Assembly: GCA_002794775.1 (NCBI GenBank)
Contig: NBAY01000001.1
Span: forward strand, 310,001 to 374,000
Direction: 5' to 3'
Length of the DNA: 64,000 nucleotides
DNA from: Porodaedalea pini
Lineage: Eukaryota > Basidiomycota > Agaricomycetes > Hymenochaetales > Hymenochaetaceae
In this document: positions 50,863 to 63,150 of the stretch, piece after piece
Layout: each line of letters opens with the position of its first letter
Position numbering within the stretch: the first letter of the stretch is position 1
The notes under the pieces: generated by a model
Told to the model about the DNA's origin: nothing
What the model saw: only the letters and a program-made list of their open reading frames with translations
Databases searched by the model: none
Position numbers and translations under genes: made by a program

Positions 50863-53068
50863 TTAGAGCGTGACGCCCCGGCCCTCCAAGTAGCGTCTGA
50901 AGTCTCCCATAAGCTCGACCTGCTCGTCGAGCGTGAGTCCGGAAACTATTAGCTGCAGCACATGCCCGACGGTGACATGGTGCTCTTTGACAAGACTGCT
51001 GTAATACACGTATGTGAAAACGCCCATAAGGAACCTATTCGTATTACAGCCCATTATTCCATGTGGCTGACACATAAGAATCTAGAAATACGTACTGGCA
51101 ATCCATCCGGTCCGTCATTCCGCCATGCCCGGGAATGCTATGCCCAAAGTCCTTGATGTTGAATGCACGTTTGAACCCGCTTGCGAAGAAGCCGCCAAAT
51201 GGCGCAACAAGTGATGCGAAGCAGCTCATTACGAGAAGATGGAACTGATACGGCGCGTACGGTACCGTCTCTACGCCACCCAGCCCGGGCAACGCAGAGA
51301 GCACGACACGAAGCGGCGCTGGTATTACCCACGCATGCCAGACGAATACCGGGTTCGGCGTGCACGAGATGTCGGAGAACGCGTTCACGCCGAGGTTCTG
51401 AGCGGGGCAGATCATGTAGTTGAAGCGCATGAAAAATGTACCCCAGAGCTGGCCGAAGAGGATCGTTGAAAAGAACGCGCCGACGAAGCCTTCGACGGTC
51501 TTCTTTGGGGAGAGCTGGATGAGAGGCGTGCGACCGCATGTAATACCTTTAGAAGTGGTCAGAAATGGATGCAATTCTGCGTAGATGAACTGACGTACCC
51601 CATATGTAGGCGAAGATGTCATTGCAGATGACCAACGAGGCGGGTACCCAGAACCAGATGAGTCCCTCCAATATATTGTTCATGATGAAATGGCTAATCG
51701 ATGAAGCTCAGTGATGCACATATAATATGATTGATGAATAAAAATACCTTGATACTACAATCACGAGCAATGTCATGTGTACCCAGCAGAATAGTCCGAA
51801 CTGGGACTTGAGGTGCTGTCGCTGTAACGAGGAGACGAATCCGACGAATCCAATCATGTACAGCGTGAAACTCGTGAAGCGGTGGTTCGCCGCGAAAAGA
51901 GAGAAATGCCAGTCTGCAAAGACGACATGCTAAAGAACAAAGACGGATATGAGTATCATAAAGGTACCATGAGGAAGAGACGGACCTTGAAGTAATATAT
52001 GATACTCTCGCCGTAAAGAAAGAAGTTTGTGACAACAAAGAAATACCAGTTCAGCGTTTTGCTCCATGGGTCCTTCCCCTTCGACCCCTCATCCTCAGTT
52101 TTAGGAGCCGCGGAGGTAAATAACGCAGTTACTTCCCGGTAAACGAGGGTTTGGCAGACCATCACAAGCATGATCATGTACGCATGTCCACCTGCCAAAC
52201 ATACTACAAGACGGTCATGCATAAGGGTACTACATGGACACGATAATACTACTCACGTAAGAAGCCTCCAATCATGATCAACGTCCACAGAGTGCGAACG
52301 AAGAAGCTCTGTCGTTTTTTCGTTTTTTCGGCAGCGTCTTGATCCTTTTTTTCAGGAACAGGAGCGGACGCTTTTGGTCGGACTTCAATAGATTCTGTCT
52401 TCCGGGTTAGAGGATTTACAGCCAGGCTTTGAGAAGCCTTTCGCATTGCAATGTCAACAGGCGACGTAGGAAACGCAGGTGGCTTGCTCGAGGTGCTCGA
52501 GGTGGGAACTGCAGGAGACTTTGAAGCTGGTGTATCGCTGTGAGGAGCATTTCCATTAAGTGTAGGTGCTGGCTCAGGTGCTGATGCATTTAATACAGCG
52601 GAGTTGGGTTGAGCAGCTGGCTCGAAATCAACCAGTACAGCAGACATTTCGCTCTCAGTTTCAGGTAGGATTTCTACTGGGTTTGTCTGCGAGCCAGGGG
52701 TTCCAGGCGGAAGCGGAACATCGACATTTACCGGGCTGCTTGTAGTAGATGCAGATGCAGAGGTGTTCCGGTTGGACTTCTTTTCCTGTTTCGACAGCTG
52801 GCGCGCCTGACGAGCAGCCTTCTTCTGGGCTGCTTTTGTGAGTTTTGGAGGTTCATTCATAGAAACGCTGATCGTACTGTTTTAGAGCGATGTCAATGGT
52901 ACAATCCTTCTTAATATTCGAATTTTGTGCTTACACGTCAGATGGGCTCGGGATTTCTACCTCCTGCTCGAGGACCTCCTCTTCTTCAGAGTCGGACATA
53001 GCGAGCGCGTCAAACGCCGTGCGCGAGGCAAATGATGAGGAGACCTTAGATGACGGTCGTTTGCTCAT
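50863..53068 (-). CDS. CDS1: CDP-diacylglycerol synthase (phosphatidate cytidylyltransferase)
   Basis: An ER enzyme that makes CDP-diacylglycerol from phosphatidate and CTP, feeding phosphatidylinositol and cardiolipin synthesis. A first exon from ATG at 53068 ([16 protein letters not shown]...[10 protein letters not shown]) splices to [15 protein letters not shown] long basic and Ser/Pro-rich cytosolic N-part follows. The membrane domain has about eight helices: [73 protein letters not shown], the conserved [13 protein letters not shown], and [16 protein letters not shown] text before the signature [14 protein letters not shown] with its metal-binding aspartates. The C-terminus is [11 protein letters not shown]. 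An alternative start is the Met at 52860. Seven or so introns. Confidence 0.93.
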
Positions 53069-53270
53069 AGTTGCGTGCAGCTAATAGGTGGTGGTGGTGA
53101 AGTTCGTCGGCGCTGAGCTCGACGTCGACGTGTTGTGTGCGGCAGTGCGGCAACGCGTTTTCGATTGGTGACGCGTGAACATATATTGCCTTTTATGGAT
53201 GCTCTCCCGCATTTGATTTCCAAATGCATGTCACACTCTCGGGGCGTCACACATCGCGTTCTCAACCGCC
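53069..53270. promoter_or_regulatory. Short shared divergent promoter
   Basis: Only 202 bp separate the start codons of CDS1 (-) and the WBP4-like gene (+), so both must use this region. TATATTG at 53182-53188 is the only TATA-like string. Confidence 0.45.
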
Positions 53271-54459
53271 ATGTCCGAATATTGGGTCTCGCATAAAAAG
53301 TACTTTTGCAGGTACTGCGAAATTTATATCGCAGATGATGCACCGTCTCGACGACAGCATGAGACCGGTCTGCGACACAAGGGCAATACTGAGCGGTTCG
53401 TCAGAGGCCTCTACAAGCAGGGCGAGCGGAGGAAGAAGGATCTCGAAGAAGAGAAACGAGAGATGGCACGCGTAGAAGTGGTAAGTACTCCGTGGATACT
53501 GTCCTCTGACTAGCTGCTGATGACGGTTCTTTCAGGCGGCTAACTCAGCCTTTGCTCGCGATGTCTCCTCGGGTCATGCCTCAGTAGCATCGTCTTCGTC
53601 TTCGCGAGTGTCACAAGCCTCGCCCTCTACAGCCGCTTCAAAAAAGCCCGAAAGGCCTACATCTGTATGGTCGAACTATTCTACTGCTCAGTCGCTGGGG
53701 ATTATAGACCCGGATGAGGAGCGAATGAAGGCCGAGATGGAGCGTCGGAGAACCCAAGGCATCGTCGGCGATTGGGAGACTGTCGCTCCCCCTCCGCCTC
53801 CACTTCCTGGAGATGCGCAGGCTCCGAAAGAGGAGGACTCGAAAGAAAGATCGCTTAGGGACTCACTACCTCAGAAACGTGAAGCAGAAGCACCGCTCGA
53901 AGATGAAGAAGACGGGCGGCGCTTTAAACTACGCAAACGGACGATCGACGCTGGGCTAGGCGAGATATGGGATCCAGGAGTCATACCAATCAAGCTCAAG
54001 TCAAAGCCAAAGGGGGAAGAAGCCGCTGCTCCGACGTTAGACCTGTCCAAACTGAATCATGAACCTGATGCGACAGGTGTTGGTAATTGTGAGGTTAAAC
54101 AAACGTTGCTGCGGGAGAAACCAAGGTGGCAGTCGATGGGGTGGAAACGTGCTACTGAGCCCGCGGTTATCACATCGACGGGCACAGATGAAGAACCCGG
54201 CGAGCAGGACAAGTCCAATGGCGCAGATCTTTCGATTAAGAAGGAGGTCGACCCTACCTCTTTTCATTCAGATTCGTCTAGTTCTCGACGTTTGGAAAAC
54301 GTAGTTCGTCTGGAAATTAAATCATCGAATGACGAATTGGTGTCAATTACGCCGAACGCTAAAGAGGAAGAGATTGCGGCCCCGGCTACTCCTGAACCGA
54401 CTGGCGGATTATTCAGGAAGCGCAAGGTTCCTGCAGCAGCTCGTGGAAGGCGCAAGTAG
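53271..54459 (+). CDS. WBP4/FBP21-like spliceosomal protein (matrin-type zinc finger)
   Basis: Two exons (53271-about 53479, about 53536-54459). The N-terminus MSEYWVSHKKYFCRYCEIYI, ADDAPSRRQHETGLRHKGNT is the U1C/matrin-type C2H2 zinc finger found in WBP4: W.S..K.FC..C..W..D....R..H..G..H. A Lys/Glu-rich helix (GERRKKDLEEEKREMARVEV) follows. Next come a Ser-rich linker and WETVAPPPPPLPGDAQAP, a proline run like those bound by WW domains. The C-terminal region RRFKLRKRTIDAGLGEIWDP, FRKRKVPAAARGRRK is basic. Animal WBP4 has two WW domains; none is evident here, as in several fungal relatives. It probably acts in pre-mRNA splicing in the nucleus. Confidence 0.8.
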
Positions 54460-54989
54460 CCATATGGAGCGATGACTATCCTCGTCCTTCTCTTCCGCGA
54501 TGTATGTACTTAGGACGTCTTAGGGGCACGTTAGAATACGATTGCTGCTCGCGTGTCCTGGCTTCAGGCGTTCCTCGGTGCCACCGTCAGCAGTTCTTGC
54601 CTGTCTATCAATGATCAAATTTTTCCGAACAATACCGCTATTTTTGAGTCGTCTTCTATCTGTAAGTCCATACGGCTTTTGTATTTCAATTGAAGAGGGG
54701 CGTATCTCTGAATATTCATGGCAACTCAGCATAGAAAGAGACAGAGCCAATTCGAGCGAGATGTACGCGGAACACTCTAGCACGTCACATTGCCATTGTG
54801 GATCATCCATAATCCTGCTCTGGTGGAAATAAAGCATGATGTGCATTTTTTTGGACTGGCGAACACGGCAAGCGTTCATGCATTAATTACTCGGACAATG
54901 TTCCGTGTCTGCAACACACAAATCCAGAAAAGTGAGATGCTAAACGTACAGATCAACCCTGAGTTTGATAAGCCGGTCCTTTACCAAAG
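54460..54989. other. Convergent intergenic region
   Basis: 530 bp between the ends of the WBP4-like (+) and PP2C (-) genes. No gene is supported. Confidence 0.3.
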
Positions 54990-56616
54990 TCAAGCGAATC
55001 TATGCACGAGTATCGTTGTATCGTCTATCCAGCGCTCGTCCATCTCGACAGTCAGGTTAGCTGATGCTCGCGAAAGATCATCACCGCCAATAGCGTCGCG
55101 CAGCAGGTGCATCGCTATGTTCCTACGACTTCCATTTCTTTCCGGCGTGGCATGGGCGGCCGATGACACGGACGGAGAACGTGAGGCGCTGGGCGGCGAG
55201 GAGGGGAAGCTAATATCCTCTCCGATCATGGCGGCCCACCGCTTTAGATAGTACTCCTCTTCAAGATCCTGATCCTCGTACAAATCCACGAGGCCGTCGG
55301 AGCAGAGCAGGAGCGCCACATCTTCGTCTCCTTGGCCGGCCTGAGGCCCACTACTGCCTGTTGCCGCATTCGAGTGAGAAGAGCCATGTCGTGGATGACA
55401 GGAGCGCCTGTTATTTCTGCGCAGACGGTGATGAAATACCTGAGGGACATTTGAAACGTATGGCGGTGTTATTAATCGATCGATGTATTCCTCCGCGAGG
55501 CCCACCGTCCAAAACTCCTTTGTTCGCATGAGCACTCGGCGTGAACAAATGGCAGGTAGCTTCATCCAGGTGTCTCCCAGAGCTGCGTCGTTAGAGCAGA
55601 GTACGCGGTAAGTAGCTTGCTTTCAAGTTTCTTCCGCCGCTCACCTCGGGTGGGAGCCAGAAATCCCAGCACGCGGTCATCGAGGACGCATTCACTCTCA
55701 CCGGGGTGCTCGTTCCTAATACGCTGAAGCTCCTGCGCATTCCCGCCATTGTGTACGTCGGTAACTCTCCGAGCAGAGAAGCCGCCTGCAGGGCTTTTTG
55801 AGACGAGTACTAAATTGTATGGGTGAGAAATGCTATACATTTGCCTCCGCTCCGCTAGCAATTCGCTAGAATTTTGTGGCAGAGATCTTACCAGCTCGAC
55901 AGTCGCCCAGATTAGCAACCCAAAGGTGAGCCCCAGAGGGATCGACGAGGGTTAAGAGAGCGGTTGAGCCCTGCAAACATCGGAGGACGCTTTGAGAATG
56001 TGCACCGCCCTTGGACTTCATCGCCGAGGCTATTTGGTGGTCGCTAAGTCGAGCTAATTCCTCCCGCCCACCAGGGAATAGGCGTTGAAAATCCCGCGTG
56101 ATAGCATGGTCGACCTCGATAACTGCCTCGCTGAGAAGACGCGAGATTGTATCCGAAGATGCTGCACCTCCCGTCAGTGCGGTATGTAACGCACTTCTCA
56201 CCCGAGCAGGCAAGCGTTCCACCACATATTCGACAGTGCCATGTGAACCGTGACCTTTAGAACAAAAGTATTCTCATGATAAGATCCGCCACAATGGAGA
56301 CATCATCCTTACCATCAAAGACCCCGGAGAATGTCCACCGTCCGTCAGGTAAATCCCAATTTTGCACGACGAAGCGGTCTTGCGAACGCGCCTCATACGA
56401 TGTGCACGGCTGGAAGGTGACGTAGTCGACGTTTCCGCTCACGCCATGTTGAGATAAACGGAGCATTTCTTGTGTTATTTGCTCCTCGGAGAGCATACGG
56501 TATGTCCACCGGTCTTCACCGCCCCAGCCCATGTCCGTCGAGGCAAAGCCCGAGACCTCTTGTAGAGCTCGAAGGTCGGCAGTCGGGCTCGCAGGGGACA
56601 AACGCACGATATCCAT
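54990..56616 (-). CDS. PP2C-type protein serine/threonine phosphatase
   Basis: Mn/Mg-dependent phosphatase. Minus-strand ATG at 56616 (MDIVRLSPASPTADLRALQE). Spliced motifs: SQDRFVVQNWDLPDGRWTFS then GVFDGHGSHGTVEYVV (metal-binding Asp/Gly/His), QGSTALLTLVDPSGAHLWVA, NLGDCRAVLVSK, VLGFLAPTRALGDTWMKLP, ALLLCSDGLVDLYEDQ (metal Asp) and ERWIDDTTILVHRFA (the closing DD metal site). An insert of about 60 residues (NNRRSCHPRHGSSHSNAATG) between the VLxxxxGD and CSDGL motifs is larger than usual. The motif order agrees with the pyruvate dehydrogenase phosphatase-like fungal PP2C group, but no clear mitochondrial signal is seen. Four or so introns; the one inside the DG-HG motif is placed at 56248-56312. 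Confidence 0.9.
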
Positions 56617-59600
56617 GGAGTTAGATGGGGGCGTACGCTAGGTAGACGGAAGCAAAGGTGTATGGTAAAAGTCAAAGAGAAAGGGGTGCTGCTGACTATA
56701 ATGGCAGGGCCAGTCTTCTCGAGAAGCGCATTACCCGCAGGACAAAAGCAGCGATTGGAAGCTCGTCGACTTCTCCTCAGCGAAGAAGGGCGTTGATAGA
56801 GTTTCTGCAGCTAGAACCATGAACAGCGTTTAATCATCGAATTGCAAAGCGGCAATGGGAGTCCCGGTTGCTCGCGCATCGCCCGGTCAGAAGCATACAT
56901 GATGGAGCCAAACATGCCATTGGGTTTGATACCCTTGTTCACTGCTTTGCGTGCGGAGTTAGACATCAAAAGCGAATTGCGTATTGAATAGATATGTGCT
57001 TGCATAATTGCATGTTAAGGCGTTTTACGTGGCTTTGAAAGAGGCGGCTTTAGGAAGGGCAGCGTAGCTACGAGATTGTCTAAGAGCGATTCGACTTCGA
57101 TGAGCCTGTCGCCGTAGGCGGGCTCAGCTGAGGCGAAACGAGGGCAACAGGGATGCGGACACAGCGGATGTTGTTGGCGGTTGTGATGAGAGTCTGCAAT
57201 CATGTTGTAACCGAAGATCGACTTTAAATTTGTTTCCCAAAACCAAACTGAATTATGTGGTCTTCGACCTTTAATACAACATGTCAACTGAACAGAAGGG
57301 TCGATTACTTGAGCTTCCTAAAGTAACAGCCTCGTGGGGGACCTTCATGTACACTTCTTACGCCATTCGTTAACTGTCAATCCCCTCGATCTGCAGGACC
57401 GTTGTCCATCACATCGGGCGCAACTTGCGCGCTCTGCTCGCTGGAGGATCATAACGCCGATTCGAAGTATGTTTCAGCTCAGCTGCTTCAAGGGCCAACA
57501 AGCAAGGACCCAACACTTCCTCCGCTCGGAGGAGGCCGGCGCACCCATTATGACGAAAGATGTCTTAAGTCAATATAGCATCTGAAAACAGTCTGATAGT
57601 GCCATACCAAACCTGAGTTCTTCCATCTGACCCACTAAGGACGTCTCCAGGCCTCGAGGCAACGATTAATGGTAAAGGCAGAAGACTAAATCTTCCGCCT
57701 GTGCTCTTACGAGCATATTGTGATGCAAGGCGCCTTTGAATGACTCGGTTCCGCTTTGAAGGGTCGAGTTCACCAAAACGGAGCATCAATATTGCAGTTC
57801 GTGTGTCCCGCACGTATTGGTTCCTTCAAAAGGGTGCACCACTTATCTGAAATCCGATGCACCTCGGTCTGAAGACATCCGGTGGTCTACTAGCTAGATC
57901 CGATGCTGCGATCCGTCATTTATATGATGCTTGCGATCACTGCTCCTTTCCGGGTCGAGTGAACAGCCATGGGTCAATGTGACCGTGAGTGACATTTTTA
58001 TTGCGAAATGAGTAAATAGTCCGACATACAGTATATATGTCTTATAGCTATAGAGGAAGTTTTGATCAGTACTAGTTCGGAGCTACATAAATCGGAAATG
58101 GGATCGAAGGTTCCGCCTGCTTACCTACGGACGCATTTGAGCGCTTCATCGACCCTGTTCTGCATTCGCATAGAATGGAGAGGTAGTACAAGTATCAATA
58201 CTCCGTCATCTAACTAAATGTGATGCTGCCAGTGCGTCATGCTCTGCACTATATGATGTTGTTCTTGAGTAGCTCATGGCCCTATGGCTGAACAGCGCGT
58301 CAAAGAGGCAGTCGCCATAAAAGGAATGCTGAGCTCAGCTTACGCAAATATGGAACAACAGGATTTTGCGAACTTGAGCTTGAAGTTCCTGTTTGGAGTG
58401 TGGCCTCAGCATCCTCAAGACCAGCAAAGACACGCAACCAGCCGAATGCTCTTATTTTACAGGAATACAAGCAATCTGGATCTACTGAATCAGGAAGACC
58501 AACGAATCTCTGGAATTCGACTACGTTTGTTCGAACCCAAGAGGTCTCTCGATCTTTTTCGCTCACTTATATATACTTAGAAATAGTGAACTAGCCTTCT
58601 CAGTCTCTTGAAATGTCCCGTAATTCTATCTGACAGGAATCTGCTGATTCTATCCACGAAACAGCGGCAGCGAACAATGGACCGTGAAGGTACTAGGACA
58701 GCATGTTCATACCAAATCTTCCGCTCGATGATGGAGACGATTCAGGGTTTAATTAGGATCCAGGGCCCGAGATCGTTCAATGTATTCGGACCAGCGACTG
58801 CGGTATTTGTCTCCTTTTCTTTCCATCGTGCTTCCAGGTCATTGATTTATTCAGAACGTACAGCTGGGGTTAATTTTACAGAAATCTGACACCCCGGAAC
58901 TATCTACGCAACTGAAGAGGAGTGCGACAGCTCAATCTTTCCTAATGTAATATCACCCAGTTAATCTTCCAAGATCGATGACTTAATGGGTCTTCGTTAG
59001 AGCCTTGCATCCTTTGTCCGACACTAATCCCTCAAATCCGCCTAGCCGCTATTTCGACATCATTGATTATCAGGGGCCCCTGTCTAACTACTTACAGACA
59101 GTAGCTGGCGCTTTCCTGTACGTTAAGAAATCCCTGGTGTGTACCTGACGACAACTGGTTCACTCATACGGAAGATCGGCGCTCCTAGTGAAGGGCTTCT
59201 ACAATATGCACAGAAGATCCGGTTTGCGCATTCCGAGTGCACCACTGTCTTTCGCCGCTGTTTAGATTCGGCATCACCTCGAGGCATGAGGTGTTCTATC
59301 AGCATATTCGATCATACAGATCATACAGATGAAATTACAACGAGGTCTACCGTATGCTCCTTGAAATCTTTCTGCAGACTAATTACTTTCAAGATCAGAA
59401 GCGAAGGGGAATGAATGGGAGGGTGGAGACAGTGGAGAGGTCTCTTGCTCGGCTCCGTTCGGATAGGCTACGGACATGGCACTATGCAATTCATCCTCGC
59501 CTTCACGTCACAAGTCGTAAAGCAGCCGCACCTGTGCAGAAGTGCTACTTCAATACGAGAGTCGGATTCTGCACCGCTCTGCGGATATTTGCGTTACTGC

Positions 59601-60581
59601 TCAAGGCTGCGCTATTACATGCGAATCGGAGCTTATTTCAAAGGCATGACTATGGTCTGGAGAAGCGGACATTTGACTTATACAGTCCTCTTTACCTCAA
59701 GATATCGGGTAAAGCAAGACGCTACAAACGTAACATGAGGCAATATACATCCGGTCAACTTGAACTCTCGCAAGACAAAGCTCGGTCCAGGACATCGTCT
59801 AACACTGCTTACTACATGCGAATCTTCCAGCGTTATATTCTCTCAAGGTGCAGCAGGATAAGGCTTGGAACGCACTCCCCTTCCCTTCCCTTTCTTTCCC
59901 TTCTGCTCTGGCTTCTAAAATAAAGCGGCATACGGCATTATTGCTTACTAGTAAGTACTCGTCGAACCTCGCGGTCTTCATCTCCACCTGAGACCGAGAA
60001 AATCTCGAGGCGGCGAAGGCAGCGAAGACAAAGTAGATTCTAAGACTGCGCATACGCAGTCCGAGTTCTTCCGGTGAGTCGTATCATAGCGTTACGTTGT
60101 TATTATTTGATGCAAGTCAAGGTGCATGATTCAGACGACTTCGATTGTTCAGCACATAGCTGCAGCTACGGAGGACATTGGTATGAAACCGAACACCTCG
60201 GTCTTCGGTGGACTATCAGTCATCTGCGCATATGCATTTTTGTATACAGTCAGATGTCGACGTTAATGTGATGAATATCAATGCGTGTCGATCGGGCATG
60301 TGGGATGAAAGCGAATCATATACGTTATATACACAGAGTGCCTCGTCTTTACTACACATATTGTACAAGCAAACAGAAAGACAGAGAAAGGACGTTTTTG
60401 AAAATGGAAAACAAAGGTAAGTAAGTCTAAGCAGGTTTATAAACAAGACCATCGACTCTGTTCTTCATGGAGCGACATGGAACGAAAACCTCCCACCCCC
60501 TTTCAACAGATCACAGCATAGCATAGCACAATATGTCAGGGCAGATTTTAGGTCACAATGGTTAGGTCAGGTCAGCCCAGA
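56617..60581. other. About 4 kb without recognisable genes
   Basis: Frames on both strands are short (up to about 190 codons) and have no family resemblance that I can support. One minus frame at 57015-57287 encodes a His/Cys-containing stretch (NRQQHPLCPHPCCPRF) of unknown meaning. A pyrimidine-rich run lies at 59878-59908 and a short tandem (CATACAGAT twice) at 59318-59335. Base composition is close to neutral. It may be decayed genes, a long non-coding RNA or old repeats. Confidence 0.35.
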
Positions 60582-62166
60582 TCATATCATTTCGAAGCTC
60601 GCAAATGCGAGGTCATACCCGCCGAACTCGTAATTAATCTTGTCCGTGCGTTTGTACACCCTGTCGTATCCAGGTCCCCATCCATGGCCGTGTCCGGCCC
60701 TAGGTCCACCGCTTGCCGTAATCAACGAAGATTCTCCGTTCACGTACGCATTCATGTTCTCGAAATTGCCGGGCGGAACGGCAGGAGAGGCGTGAGAGGC
60801 CTTAGGGACCCGGGTAAGAGCCGCCTTGAACGCCCGCTGCGCAGCTTCCACTGCCGTCTCCGTCTCTCCCTCATCTCCCTCCTCATCTGCGTCGCCGTCC
60901 CCGCGAGACTGAACGAAGAGCGTCATTGTGATCTTCCCCGGCTCGAAGATGCGTACGACGCGGCGCACGAGTGTGCGGAGGTCCGGGATGTCGTCCGCGT
61001 TGTCCGTAGCAGAGGCTGCACCATGTCGCGTCGCAAGCGGGACGTTGCACTCAAAAGACGCGTACGACCAGCCTTCTTCGGGCGTAACGTGGATCGTGTA
61101 GTAGCCCTCGCCGCTTTTTGCTTCCGTATCCGTGTCCTCATCAACGACGTTGGGGGAGGGGTTGTCCGCCCAATTGATAAGTGCATTGGCGGAGTAGCCG
61201 CACGGCGAGAATGAGTACGCGTCGAGCTGGGTGCGGTGGCGCGGGAAGATGTCGGTGACTCCGAGGTCGTCAGAGAGCCGCAGTGCGTGTACACCCGGGG
61301 ACTGCTCTCCATCAGGGTAGCACGGGTCGACAGATTCGGGCGTGAAGAACGCGGCACGGGCGCGCGGGGAGAGGTGCGTCATGAGGATTTCGATCGTATA
61401 GTCCTGCGTCGGCGGGAGGAGCGGGAGCGTATACAGGCCCGAGCGGCCCACGATCGCCCAATTCTCCTCTCTCGCCCTCGATCTGGCATGGGCATCCGCG
61501 TCAGAGAGACAAAGGGATGACGCCAATGAGCTCATCTCCGTTCCACTCCCGGAGCTCAGATCGTCAGGGCTCGTCATATACAGCAGCCAGTGGTCACCGC
61601 GTTGGTTGACCTTACCGACGGTGTACGCGGAGCCGTGGTCGAAGACACGATCGAGGAACTCGACCTCGAGACCCCAGTCGCGGTGCGGGCCAAGTTGCTT
61701 GTCCGGGAACATGAAGGCCTTGCGCGAGTAAAAGCATTGGTAGACGACATGGAGCGCGGCGTGCTCGCGCGCGATCGCCAGGATGCGCGGGAGGCCGAGC
61801 AGGTTGAGCGTCGTACCGCAGGTTTTGAGTATGAGGCGATGCGGAGATATGAAGAGGGAGGATTCGCTATCAACACAATCCAATCTGTCCAATCAGTAAT
61901 GCAGCTCTCAAGAAAAAAATGGTGGGCACGTACCTGAGGAGGTACGCGTCCATCTCCTCGCCATAAACGGCGCTGAGAATCTTACATTTGACGATATCGA
62001 GCATGTCTTCCCAGACATTTCTTTCAACGGCGCGTAGACCGCTTCTGCCCTTGGGCGCTGTGGCAGCATCGGGGACATACGCGGGACCAGGCGCGAACCA
62101 GATTTCGAGCAGTTTTTCGGGCCCCTCAAACGGGCAGAGCGCTAAGGACTCTACATCACTTGCCAT
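60582..62166 (-). CDS. SPE2: S-adenosylmethionine decarboxylase proenzyme
   Basis: A pyruvoyl enzyme that makes decarboxylated SAM for spermidine and spermine. Two exons on the minus strand: 62166 to about 61937 (MASDVESLALCPFEGPEKLL, EIWFAP) and about 61886 to 60582. Across the intron the frame gives YLL-SESSLFISPHR; the Glu-Ser bond is the self-cleavage site, and that Ser becomes the pyruvoyl group. Next come LILKTCGTTLNLLGLP (conserved catalytic Cys), YSRKAFMFPDKQLGPHRDWG, FLDRVFDHGSAYTVGKVNQR, GDHWLLYMTSP and HVTPEEGWSYASFECNV (conserved processing Ser/His region). The C-terminal extension with a Gly/His-rich stretch is typical of fungi. The family's length and motif order are kept. Confidence 0.95.
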
Positions 62167-63150
62167 AGATAAATGGGCGACAGTGTGGGCGGTGGATCAG
62201 TGGCAGGCGGGTGGACGACGGAGATCGCGCTGCACAAGTGGGTTACGCGGTACGCGTTGTGTTTTGGTGTATGTTCGAGTGGTGTGGGGATGCTAGCGCA
62301 CAGAGGGAACGTCGTCTACGCCGCAAAGGGCTTGTCCGGGATGCATAGAACGGGGGTTGGCTCTGTAGTGGTTGCGGTAGAGCAAGCGGGACGTGTTCGA
62401 CGTCGGGGAGGACAACTCACAGATCGATGAGCTGACCGTTCTCTTTAAAATTTTCATCGGCACCGCCAAAAGCTCTCTCTGTGACGAGTGACGTAGCCAC
62501 CCCTTCCATGTTTGGCGCGTCGATCACATGGTTTGTCACACGCATTTATTCAATATATTTATCGGTTACATGCATATGTACTTAGCCTGTTGGCTGTAGT
62601 ATTAATATTCAACTTCATGCAGCCGAGACACCCATGTGTTGATAGTAGTCAACTCGAACTGACGCATGGAACTGGAGCAAGTAAATACCGATGCAGCGCC
62701 CCAGGATTAGAGCCATATGGATGCATCGCTACGAGTCAAATATAACAAAGCACAAACAAATGCTACTTACGCCACGAAGGACAACTTTCACATATTGAAT
62801 TTGATTCAGATGTCCCTTCAGCGTCCGATGCAGTCAATTGTATCGCGGGTATCTGTCGCAGGGCCGAGTCTCAATGGCGGCACATGAGAGCTTGTTGTAA
62901 GTGTATTACAGATGTAATCCTAAGAAAAGAAGCTAACAGCGCGCTGGCAGTGTAATTTGAGTCGGCGAACAAACGAGTTGCGTTCCATCTCTTGGTCATC
63001 AGGAAGCTAGCCTGCCATGTTATCATATGCATATGAAGTTCAACCTCGAAATAGGTGAAATCCAAATTTGAAATAGCTTACAGCCAGCGGTATCAAACCC
63101 CTCGAACAGTCCGGATTCTGGAACATTCAAAGACCATGCTGATTTCATTT
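62167..63150. other. Intergenic region between SPE2 and SSL1
   Basis: About 980 bp. It holds the SPE2 promoter (right of 62166) and the SSL1 3' side. The first 270 bp are G-rich on the plus strand. Nothing is recognised as a gene; a uORF controlling SPE2 cannot be excluded. Confidence 0.3.

Noticed and set aside
62630..62745. Minus-strand GGCTCTAATCCTGGGGC resembling a tRNA T-arm
   Set aside because: No A box or pairing acceptor stem is found at the required distance upstream.
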